Shown here: piece after piece, positions 1-9,059 of the stretch
Layout of the letters: every line of letters starts with the position of its first letter
Numbering within the stretch: position 1 is the stretch's first letter
Assembly (NCBI GenBank): GCA_022578965.1
Contig: MU401048.1
Coordinates: 1 to 11,458, forward strand
Length of the DNA: 11,458 bases
DNA from: Xylaria sp. FL1777
Taxonomy: Eukaryota; Ascomycota; Sordariomycetes; Xylariales; Xylariaceae
Direction of reading: 5' to 3'
The notes under the pieces: model-generated
Seen by the model: only the letters and a program-made list of their open reading frames with translations
What the model was told of the DNA's origin: nothing
Database searches by the model: none
Made by a program: the position numbers and the translations under genes

Positions 1-67
1 ACTTTTAGTACTTTTAGTACTACTAAGCTAATATTTTTAGTATTTAGTATTAGTATTAGTACTAAGT

Positions 68-125
68 AGTACTAAACTAGCTTAGTATTAGTACCGGGTA
101 GTACTAAACTAATTTAGTATTAGTA
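68..125 (+). repeat. Direct repeat of 26 bp, period 32
   Basis: Positions 68-93 and 100-125 are two copies of a 26-bp unit starting AGTACTAAACTA and ending TTAGTATTAGTA, separated by CCGGGT. They differ only in the middle, AGCT in the first copy and AATT in the second, so both differences are GC-to-AT transitions. Confidence 0.8.
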
Positions 126-148
126 ATACTAAATACTAAATTAGTAGT

Positions 149-178
149 ACTAATTTTTAACCCTAATAGTAACTATAG
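149..178. repeat. Probable terminal repeat of the partial copy
   Basis: This stretch reads ACTAATTTTTAACC then CTAATAG then TAACTATAG. The reverse complement of the left end of the element at 6731 reads ACTAATTACTAACC then TTAACTATAG. The AACC and TAACTATAG blocks match, with about six extra bases between them here. The CTATAG boundary is shared by all three ends visible in the window. Confidence 0.45.
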
Positions 179-1500
179 CAGTTAAAAAAGATTTTATGCT
201 TAAAAACTCTAAAAAACAAATAATTTTAGCTAAAAATATTTTTGTTTGCTTAATTAAAAAAAAAGCCAAGTTAAAACGCAAATTAAAGCGTTTTTTTTAA
301 GATAATTTTATTGCCTAGTTTATTAAGTATAATATTAATAAGCAATAATTTAGTATTGCTTAAAAAATTAATATAATGCTTAAATATTTAAAAAAATAGC
401 TAAGAAATAAATTAAATAAATTACATAAAGTAAAATAAAATAAAAAAATTAAACGATTTGCTTATATAGCAATGCTTTTTTTAATATAATTTATAATTAT
501 TTTTTTTTATTATATAGCTTGCAAATTTTTTTTTAAACGAAATAAATAAAAAAAGTATAATTATTATATAAAAAATTAAGTTATAATACTTATAAAAGCA
601 AATATATAAAACTTTTGCAATAAAAAACTTAAAAATATATAAAATAAAAATTAATAATATTAAATTATTAAATTTTTTTTTGTTTTTTTTTTAGTTTTTA
701 TTTTTTTAGCTTTATATAATTAAACAATTTTGCTTAATTTTTTATAATAAGATTTTATTTTTATTAAGCTTGCTTTAAATTTTATTTAAGCATTTATTAT
801 TTTATTAAATGCTTATTATTATTTAATAGTAGCTTTAAATTATTGCTAGTAATTTATACGCATAAAATATAAATTAATAACTTTTTAAAGTGTAGTAATA
901 ATGTTTTTTGCTTTTTAGCAGTTTTAAAGTTTTTATTAAATATTAAATAATTTAAACTAAAAGCAAAAAAAGCTATTTAGTTTTAAATAAAAGTAATAAA
1001 GCAATCAAAAGTAAAAAAACTTATATATAAGCATTAGTGCAGTAAAATAAACTTAAGCAATTAAAACTAATAAGCAGTTTTTACTTTTGTTTTGTTTGTT
1101 TTTATGCATTTTTAAAAAAAAGCAATAATAATTTATACTAGAATTAAGCTATTAAGCTACCTAAAAAACATTAAAATAAAATAAAAACTTATATTTTTAG
1201 CATAATAATAAAAAAAGTGCTAATAAACTAGCTACTGCAAAACTAACAAATATAAAACTAATAAAAAAAAAGCTATAAAAAATACGCTTAGTTTTAAGCA
1301 AAAAAAATTAATTTTATACATTATAACTTAGTTATATAAATTTATATAATTAGCAAAAATAAAAAACAAAACAATTAGTAAAAAAACAAAAAATAAAAAA
1401 AAAGAAATTTATTGCTTTAGCTTTTATTAATTATTACTTTTTAAAGCGCTTTATAATATAGTAGCTAAAAAAATAAAATAAGCTATTATATTTTTTAATA
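179..1500. other. Gene-free A-rich decayed DNA
   Basis: No gene, RNA or structured repeat is recognisable. The plus strand is A-rich: a hand count of 961-1020 gives 36 A and 13 T. Remaining C and G bases are mostly in AGC, GCT, ACT and AGT contexts, as in the rest of the decayed DNA. Stops TAA and TAG occur every few codons. I infer a heavily C-to-T mutated repeat whose original identity is lost, perhaps in the opposite orientation to the DNA after 1500. Confidence 0.6.
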
Positions 1501-4500
1501 CTTAAAATGTTTAAAATGCTAAAAGTTATGCTATAGCTTTTATAAACTTAAAAAGCTTTTATAACTTGTTATATTTTCTTTATTTTTTATAGCTTAACTA
1601 CTATAGCTTTAATTATTAAAAGCTTTATTATTTTAATTTAGTTTTTAATAAATAGTTATAATACTAGTAGTTTATATATTAAAGTTAAAATTTTTTAGTT
1701 TTTAGTATTTTTAGTTATTTTATATAAATTATTTTAATTTTTTAACAAAAAACAACTTTTTTAATTCTTTATTAGTTAGTTTTACTAATTAATATTATTT
1801 ATAATTAATATTTTTTTTAACTTTATAAAAGTTAATTTATTTATATAATAACTTTTTATTATTAAACTTATTTATTAAAAGCATAATATTATAAAGAAAA
1901 ACAAGCAAGCCTTTTTTAAATAGTTGCTTAATTTTATAAGCGTTTTTTTAAAATCTAGCTTTTATAGCTAATTTTTTTTTTTAATTATAATTGTTTTAAC
2001 TTTTATAATATTTTAATTGCAGCATTTTAGCTGCTTAACTTTAGCTTTAATAAAATCTTTATAAAAAATAACGTTTTATTATTTAATTATTTTTTATGTT
2101 AGTATTACATTTTTTATTAATAAAATTAGCATTTTTTTATATATTAGCTTATGTAAGCTATAGCTATAATAACATATAAAAGTATAATTTGCTTATATTA
2201 CTAAGTTTAAATATTTTAGCTAATTTTTTTTAATTTTATTTATTACTTATATAAAGCTTTTTTTTATTAGCTTATAGCTTTTTTTAATAAAGCTTTAAGC
2301 TTAAAAATAGTAAGCTAAACTATAATTTATTTTATAGCTTAAAATATTTACTGCGTTTTTTATTTTTTTTTTAAATTTAAAGCTATTATTATACTTAATT
2401 TTAATAAAAACTTTATACTAAAACATAATTTTTTCTTTAATAAATTTAAGTATTTTTAAAAAATTTATGTGTTTTAAAAGTTTAGCTTTTAAATAAGTTA
2501 TTATTTTGTATTTTGCTTTTATAATAGCTTTAAATTTATTACTTAATAATATAATTTATATATTTATTACTTAAAAAACTAAAAAATCTAAAAAATAATT
2601 AAAACAATGTTTTTTAGTTCTTTTATTATTAGTAGATTTTTAGTAATTAAAGCAACTAGCAATTATAATATAAACGTTTTAATAAAAGCCTTTTTAGTAA
2701 TATTTTTAAGTTATTTATTAAATTATAAATATTTAGCTTTTATATATTATTTTTTTATAGTTTTTTTTAATAAAAGCTTTTGAAGTTTTTTTGTTATTAA
2801 TAATTTTTTTTAGTATTTTTTTAAACTTTGCTTTTTTTTATAAAGTAAACTTATTAATAAAAAATTTAAAAGCTTTTTTTTTAAAGTATTTTTGCTTTTT
2901 TTTTGTTGTAAGTTTTTTTAAAACTTGCTTAAAAACAAAATACTTAGCAATTTGCTTGCTTTTTTTGCTTTAATCTTTTTTTAAATATAACAAAAGTTCT
3001 GTTTTTTAGTATACTAAGCTTTTAACTAATTAATTGCTTAATTTTTTATATGCAATAATAATAGCTATTATATATAGTTAAAAATTAATAAAATCTTTTA
3101 TATTTTTTTTTAATAATTATTTAACTTATTTAATAGCTTAAAAAGTTTTTTAAAAAGTTTATTAGCAGTTTTATATTTTTTTTTTAGCATATACTAAAGT
3201 ATAAAATTAAAAGTTTTTATATATACTATTTATTTTATTAATTAAGCATTTAGTAATACTTAAAATTTATTGTTTAATTAAGCTATAAAAACTTTTGCAT
3301 TAGTTTTTAAATAACACGTAATTTTATAAAAATAATTATATAACTTTTAAAAAGTTTTAATAATAGTAAGCTTTTTTAGCTTTATAGTATTATATTTTTT
3401 TTTAAAGCTTTTTTATATTTTAAATTTATATTTAGCTAACTTAATAAATTTATTAACTTTTTACTATAAAATAGCGCTTTAGTTAGTTTTAAAAACGTTA
3501 ACTTTTAGCTAAATAAGCTTTTTTATATAATTAAAAGTAATAAAAATAAAAGCTATTATAATAGCTTTTTAAAGCTTTTTTATAGCTTTTTTTTATAGTT
3601 TTTTAAAGTAAAACAGCTTATTTTTCTGTAATAAAACTATTAATAGTTTTGTAATTATAGCATACTTTTAGATTTATATTTAATAATATACTATTATTTT
3701 TAAAACAAACTATACTTTTGTAATATTTTTGCAAATCTTTTACTTAAAAATTTTTATTACTTTTGCTTTTATTAAGCTTTTGCTATTAGTGCTACATATA
3801 TAGCTAACTATTTTAGTTATTTGTTTTGCTTATTTATTTTTAAGTATACTAGCTATAATTTTAGCTAACTTAAAATTAAATAATATAGCATTAAAATTTT
3901 TAAAATGTTTTAATATAAATTGCTTAATATTTAAAGCAACTTTATAATTATTATATTTAGTAATAAGTTTTTTAACTACTATATTATTAAAAAAAGGTTT
4001 GCATTTTATTAGTAATATATTATATAAAACTTTTAATAATATTTTTAAAAATTAAGCTATTAAATTTATTGCTTTTTGCAAAAAAGTAATTATTTAAAAA
4101 AAGCTTATTAGTATAAAAAAAGCAGTTATTACTTAGCTAAAAATAAAAAGTAATATTTAATTATATTTTAAAAATAAATTAATTATAAAGATTATTTTAT
4201 ATATTATAAACTTTTTAAAAAACTTATTATAGCTTTAAAAGAAATTAGCATTACGTATAATAACTACGTTTATTTTTATAGCTAAGTTAATTAATTAAAC
4301 CTTTTTATTTTTTTTTTATATTAAAAACTAAGCATTATAATATAAGCTATAAGCTTTCTTAAAAATATTATGTTTAAGTTAAATTTTTAAAACTTTTATA
4401 GTAATGTTTTTTAAAAGCTTAAAAATTAAAATATTGCAAATTTGCTATGCTTTATAAAAAACTGTTTTAATTTTATAAAAAAAAAAGATTTTATTATATA

Positions 4501-6730
4501 TTTTTTTTATTTTAAAGAAGTTTTATAAAAGTGCTATTTTTTTGCAATACTATATTTTAGTTAATAATGCTGCTTTTTGCTAAGTAAAGTTAATTATATA
4601 AAGCTTTTTTAAACAAATAGCTAGTTGCTTAATAATTAATTAAGTGCTTTTAAAAGTAACGCTAAAACATAAATATATGTTTTAATAAATGTTATTTTAT
4701 TAAAATAACATAAAATCTTTTAAATAATAGCTTGCTTTTTTTAACGCTTGCTTTTTTTACTTTTAAAATTTAAATAAAACAGTACTATTAAATAATATGT
4801 TATTTTTAAAATAAATTTTTTTATTTTTTGTTTTATATATTATATTTACAATTATTGTTTTATTTTTTATTAATTTATTAGTTTTTAAAGCTTAAAAAGT
4901 TAATAATACTTAAATTAAAGTTATAATTAAGTTATTTATGCTTTTTGTTTTATATGCAAAATTTTTAGTTTTTATAATTATTAATTTTTTAGTATTTTTT
5001 TGCTTTAATGTTTTTTTTATTATAACTAAAAATATTTTAAGTAATTAATTATTATTAAAAATAATACAAACCTTTTTATTATTTTATATTTTTAAGTTTT
5101 TAAAAAGTTTAATATTTTATATAAAAAAAGTTAAAAAAGCTACTAATGTTATATTATTATATAAATTTTAATCTTTTTAAAAGTTTGCACTTATATATTT
5201 TTTTAAACTGCGTTTTTTTAATTTTTCTTTTGCTTTTTTTTGCTAATTATTAAACTTTTTATTTAAAGTTTAAAATTTATCCGTTTTATATAGCTTATTT
5301 GCTAAACTAATAATTTAGCAAATATATATTAGTTTTTTAGTTACTAATAACTTTAAGCTTTTAAATTTAGCTTTTTAATATAGTTTATTATTAATATAAT
5401 AATTTAGCTTGTTTTAAGTATTATATTAACTATTATATAAAAGCTTTAAAAATATAAACTTATTTAAAACTTTATAATAAAGTTTATTTTTAGTAACAAA
5501 AAATAAATAGCTTATTTTTTGTTAATTATATATAGCAAAAAAAGCAGCAATTTTTTACTTATTTAAATAGTAGTTTTTAAGCATTTTATATATTTAATAA
5601 AATTACTAGTTTAATTAAATCTTTTTTAAGTTATATTTATATTTTTAGTAGCAAAGCTATTTTTATTAATAAATAAATTTATAATAATACTAAACTATGC
5701 CTTAAAATTAATAATTTTAATAATATTTTTTTTATAAATTTTGTTTTTTATTTTTATAGTAAGCTTTAAATAAAGCTATATATATTTTTTTAGCTTTATA
5801 ACGCTTAAAAATATAACTAAAATATTTTACGTTCTTAATAGCAAAACTAATATAAAACATAAATTTAAAAAGCTTAAGTATTTTTAATTAAAATAATTTA
5901 TTAAGCTTAAGTTTTTTTTATTATAAAACTTATATTTTAATGTTTTTTTAAATAAGTTTAAGCTATTATTATTAGTATAATTATTATGCTTTTTATAAAT
6001 TTTTATTTTAAAAAAGTTAAACATTTAATTAATGCTTTTTAAAACTATTAATATTAGTTATATTAGCTTTTTAAACTTATTTTTTTTTTTAGTGCTATTA
6101 GCGCAAAATTAGCACTTAGCTAAAATGTAGCTAAAAATATTACTTTTTTTAAAAGCAGCATAAATATAACAATTAATAACTTTTGCTTTTTTAGGTTATT
6201 TTTAAATAATAAATATATAATATTATATTAGTTTAAAATCTTAAAAAGTATTTTATTAAACTTTAGTTTATTTTTTAACGTTTAAAAATTTAAAGCAATA
6301 TAAGCAAAAAACAACATTACTTAATTATTTTATTAGTTTTAATTGCAAAGAACTTTTATTATTTTATAGCGTTGCTTTTTTAAAAAAATAGCTATAAAGC
6401 TAAATTAAAGCATATAAATATATATAATAAAACTATTATATTTTATTTTTTTATTTATTTGCATTATTACATAGTTTAATAAAAAGCTAGTTTTATAAGT
6501 ACTACTAAATAATCTATATTTATTAAGCTAACTAAGTAATAATAATATTAGCTAAAAACTTTTTTATGCTTTTTTAACTGCTAGCTATTAAAATTTTAAG
6601 TTATTTTTTAAAAAGTTTACGTTTTTATAAAAAAAAGCATTATTTATGTTTATTTAAATTAAGATTTCCTGTAATAAAATCTTTAGTTAAGTTTTATATT
6701 TTAATTTATTGCTTTTTTTTTTAAAATAAG
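1501..6730. other. Gene-free T-rich decayed DNA with RIP-like signature
   Basis: No intact gene or RNA is seen in these 5.2 kb. In 3001-3600, hand counting gives 38 C: 22 after G, 15 after A, 1 after T and none after C. Of these, 29 are followed by T, 6 by A and 3 by G. Of 42 G, 22 precede C, 20 precede T, and none precede A or G. The plus strand is T-rich; 2341-2400 has 34 T and 19 A. The stretch from ATG at 2791 to TAA at 2973 is open for 60 codons, but its Phe/Leu/Lys-rich product is what T-rich DNA gives by chance. The likely origin is one or more old transposons mutated beyond recognition. Confidence 0.6.
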
Positions 6731-6754
6731 CTATAGTTAAGGTTAGTAATTAGT
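6731..6754 (+). repeat. Left terminal inverted repeat
   Basis: This pairs with 7344-7368. Over 24 aligned bases there are 22 identities plus one single-base gap. The two mismatches are T versus C and A versus G, both transitions in the direction expected if this end lost GC pairs. Confidence 0.8.
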
Positions 6755-6781
6755 TCGTATTAGCCTAGTATATACTAATAT

Positions 6782-6815
6782 TAATACTAGGCTAGTTTAA
6801 ACTAGCCTAGTATTA
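6782..6815. repeat. Perfect 34-bp palindrome
   Basis: The left arm TAATACTAGGCTAGTTT (6782-6798) is the exact reverse complement of the right arm AAACTAGCCTAGTATTA (6799-6815), with no loop. Seventeen consecutive pairs, including GG/CC, are far beyond chance for this window. It could extrude as a cruciform. Confidence 0.9.
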
Positions 6816-6831
6816 TACTAGCCTAGTATTA

Positions 6832-6933
6832 GTCCGTATTAGCTTAGTATTTTTTTTCCCGGACTAATATTAGCTTAGTATTAATCCGTACTAGCCTAGT
6901 ATTTTTTTTTCCGGACTAATACTAGCCTAGTAC
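6832..6933 (+). repeat. Tandem 52-bp units, cluster 1 (two units)
   Basis: Units begin at 6832 and 6884. Each reads [GA]TCCGTA[CT]TAGC[CT]TAGTA, then a T8-9 tract, then [C]CCGGACTAATA[CT]TAGC[CT]TAGTA. AGTCCG at the unit start and CGGACT after the T-tract are inverted repeats about 23 bases apart, so the first unit can form a hairpin. Differences between the two units are mainly transitions; even the T8CCC versus T9CC change is one C-to-T. Confidence 0.85.
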
Positions 6934-6956
6934 GTACTAAACTAGCCTAGTATTTA

Positions 6957-6985
6957 TACTAGCCTAGTATTATACTAGGCTAGTA
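6957..6985. repeat. Palindrome, 14-bp arms with 1-base centre
   Basis: TACTAGCCTAGTAT (6957-6970) and ATACTAGGCTAGTA (6972-6985) are exact reverse complements around a single T at 6971. This closes the first repeat cluster before the repeat-free core. Confidence 0.9.
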
Positions 6986-6995
6986 CAAATACTAA

Positions 6996-7134
6996 ACGTT
7001 AATAATTTAACGAATAATTATTATTTAATAAAACAAGTTTTATGGTTTTAAAGAGCTTAAAGAACTAATTATAAATACTTTTTAAAATTAAAAAAAAGCT
7101 TTATTTTAAAGGCTAAAAAATTAATTTTACAAAA
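6996..7134. other. Repeat-free core of the MITE-like element
   Basis: About 140 bases between the two repeat clusters lack the CTAGCCTAGTA words. The core keeps dinucleotides rare outside, for example CGA at 7011, TGG near 7043, AAGAGC and AAGAAC around 7050-7065, and AAAGGCTAAA near 7108. I find no ORF, tRNA-like box or terminator. It may be original internal sequence of a deleted parent transposon, or filler between two solo units. Confidence 0.4.
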
Positions 7135-7156
7135 TACTAAATACTAAGCTAGTATG

Positions 7157-7317
7157 GACTAATACTAGCCTAGTATTTTTTTTCCCGGACTAATACTAGC
7201 CTAGTATTAGTTCGTACTAGCTTAGTATTTTTTTTCCCGGACTAATATTAGCTTAGTATTAGTCCGTACTAGCTTAGTATTTTTTTTTCCGGACTAATAC
7301 TAATACTAGCCTAGTAT
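7157..7317 (+). repeat. Tandem 52-bp units, cluster 2 (three units)
   Basis: Units begin at 7157, 7210 and 7262. The second differs from the cluster 1 unit at 6832 by only two transitions over 52 bases: TTCG versus TCCG, and GTACTA versus GTATTA. The first has GGACTAATA where the others have GTCCGTACTA. The last ends with an extra ACTAAT before running into the terminal palindrome. Confidence 0.85.
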
Positions 7318-7333
7318 ATACTAGGCTAGTATT
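7302..7333. repeat. Perfect 32-bp palindrome
   Basis: AATACTAGCCTAGTAT (7302-7317) is the exact reverse complement of ATACTAGGCTAGTATT (7318-7333). It lies just inside the right terminal repeat. The matching place inside the left end (about 6759-6777) holds a related but interrupted version. Confidence 0.9.
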
Positions 7334-7343
7334 TGGACTAAGG

Positions 7344-7368
7344 ACTAAATTACCAACCTTAGCTATAG
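7344..7368 (-). repeat. Right terminal inverted repeat
   Basis: On the minus strand it starts CTATAGCTAAGGTTGGTAA. It pairs with 6731-6754 and keeps C and G at the two positions where the left copy has T and A, so it is probably closer to the ancestral end. Confidence 0.8.
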
Positions 7369-9059
7369 TATATTTAATTTAATTTGCTAATTTAAACTTT
7401 TGCTAAAGTTATTTAGTAGCAATAGTATTGTTTTTAGCATTAGCTTAAAAACTTTTGTTGCTTTAAAATATAATTTAGCTTTTATTTAAGCAATTATTTA
7501 AATAAAAATACTAAAGTACTTTAAAACTTTTAGTATAAAGTTTTTAAAAATAACATTTATTTTTTTATTTAAAAAATCTTTAGACTTTTTAGCTTATATT
7601 TTTTTAAATTTTAAGCTTTTTTTTATAAGTTCTGCTTTTTAAATTTTTTAAAATGCTTAATAATTAAAACTTTTTAGTTTTAATAAAATATTTTGCTTAT
7701 AAAAATTGTTGTTTATTTATATATTTTTAGTATTAAATTAAATAAAAAACTTATTATTATTTAAATAAATCTTTTTAATTGTTTAACTTATAAAGGGCTT
7801 TTTTTTTTATTTTTTAAGTTTTTTTTTATTTTTTATTTAATAAAAAGCAGCTTGTTTAAATAAAAAGTTATAACAATTAGCTTAAAATATATTTATGCTA
7901 ATCTTTTTGCTTAATATATAGCTTTATAAAACTTTAGTGCTATTTATATTATAAAAAGTACTTTATATAAAATTTTAATTTATTGCAATAAAACTATTAT
8001 TTAGCTTGCTATTTATTAAATTGTTTTTTTTAATATTATAAGCTTTTACTAGGTTTATTTTATAAAGTATAAAAGTTTAATTATTAAATTGTTTATTTAA
8101 AAACTAGTTTAGCTGCTTATTATTTAGCTAGTAAAGTTTTTTTTTTTTTAACTTTTTTATTTGCTTTTTATTTTAACATTTAAATTTTCGTTATTTAAAA
8201 CAAGACTTTTTTTCTGCAATTAATAATAAGCTTTTTATTTAAATCGCTTATTATTGCTTAAAATAAAATTATATATTTACTTTATTACAGCATTAAAAAT
8301 TCTTTTTTTACTTTTGTTAATTTTTATAACTTTAAAGAAAACTTTTATATATTTAAAACTTATAAAAAATTCTAGCTTTTTTAAACATTATTTAAAGTTT
8401 TAATATATAATGTTTTCTTTTTTTAATTTGTAAGCAAAGCTACATTTATAAACGTAGTAATTATTTATATTATATTTTTAATAAATAGTTCTTTTTGCTA
8501 AATAAAGATTGTTTAACTTTATTTGTTATAAAAAATTAAACAATTATTTGCTTTATTTTTGTTTTTTAAAGTTATATTTACTTTTTTATAAATATTTAAA
8601 AGTTATAACATTAATGCTAAATATTTGCTTTTTTAATAAGTTTATATTAATTTTGTAATATTATAATGCTTATAATTTTTAATTAACTAGCTAAACATAT
8701 TAATTTTATAGTTTTTTTAACATTTTCTTTAGTTCTTTTTTTATAATTGCTATATTCTTTTGTTTTAACTTTAGCTGCTATATTTATTTAGTAATATTAT
8801 TTATATTTTAGTTATAAACAAAATATTAAGCTAATTTTACTTGCTGCTTTTTAATAATAACTATTTTAGTAGTTAGTATAGTTATATTATTATTATTATT
8901 AATAACTTGCTATATTACTTTATAGTGCGGTTTTTTTACTTGTGTACTTATAAGTAAAACTATATAAAAAGCTAAATAAAAACCTTATGCAATAATGTTT
9001 ATGCTACTACTTTGAAGTTTTTTTACTTTATAATAACTAGTTTTGATTAATTAGCTTGC
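7369..9059. other. Gene-free T-rich decayed DNA with patches of retained TpC/GpA
   Basis: No gene or RNA is recognised. Composition resembles 1501-6730, but the depletion is weaker in part: 8161-8760 holds about 10 TpC and 3 GpA by hand count, against 1 and 0 in 3001-3600. Examples are TTTTCG near 8188, AATCGC near 8242 and several TTCTT. This suggests a separate repeat with less complete mutation, or one that began with more such sites. Confidence 0.5.

Larger units (their letters stand above)
1..178. mobile_element. Partial copy of a palindrome-rich MITE-like repeat, cut by the window start
   Basis: The block is built from recurring short words (TAGTACTAA, TAGTATTAG, CTAGCTTAGTA, and GTACCGGGTA at 91-100) that are absent from the AT-rich DNA after it. 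The same vocabulary (CTAGC[CT]TAGTA, TAGTATTAG) builds the element at 6731-7368. The right end closes with AACC, a short spacer and CTATAG at 173-178, matching the terminal motif of that element. I infer a diverged relative whose left part lies outside the window. It carries no coding potential. It keeps CCGGG and CCC, which the surrounding DNA has lost. It could instead be an unrelated satellite that shares a word set. Confidence 0.5.
6731..7368. mobile_element. 638-bp palindrome-rich MITE-like element with terminal inverted repeats
   Basis: The two ends are inverted copies. The left end starts CTATAGTTAAGGTTAGTAA; the right end, read on the minus strand, starts CTATAGCTAAGGTTGGTAA. Similarity continues inward, with indels, into CTAGCCTAGTATATACTA. 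Inside are two clusters of about 52-bp units (6832-6933 and 7157-7317) separated by a repeat-free core (about 6996-7134), plus several perfect palindromes. There is no open frame, so if mobile it would need a transposase from elsewhere. G+C is clearly higher than the surroundings (20 of 60 in 6841-6900), and TCC, CCC and GGA survive. No flanking duplication is clear: AAAATAAG lies outside the left end and TATATTTA outside the right. A TA duplication inside the CTATAG ends is possible but cannot be separated from the palindromic motif. The family is unknown to me. Confidence 0.7.

Noticed and set aside
159..166. AACCCTAA, resembling a telomeric repeat
   Set aside because: Only one copy, inside the terminal region of the repeat block, with no tandem array.
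2791..2973. 60-codon open frame on the plus strand
   Set aside because: Low-complexity Phe/Leu/Lys product, no motif, no clear promoter or intron signs. Given thousands of short inter-stop segments in six frames, a few of this length are expected by chance.
4689..4711. Hairpin with 10-bp arms ATGTTATTTT and AAAATAACAT around a 3-base loop
   Set aside because: Arms are almost all A/T, and one or a few such hairpins are expected by chance in 11 kb of this composition. No neighbouring gene for it to terminate.
6832..7317. Regularly spaced repeats that could suggest a CRISPR array
   Set aside because: Units are contiguous, variable and palindromic with no unique spacers, and there are no cas genes. 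The composition and mutation pattern suggest a eukaryotic repeat.
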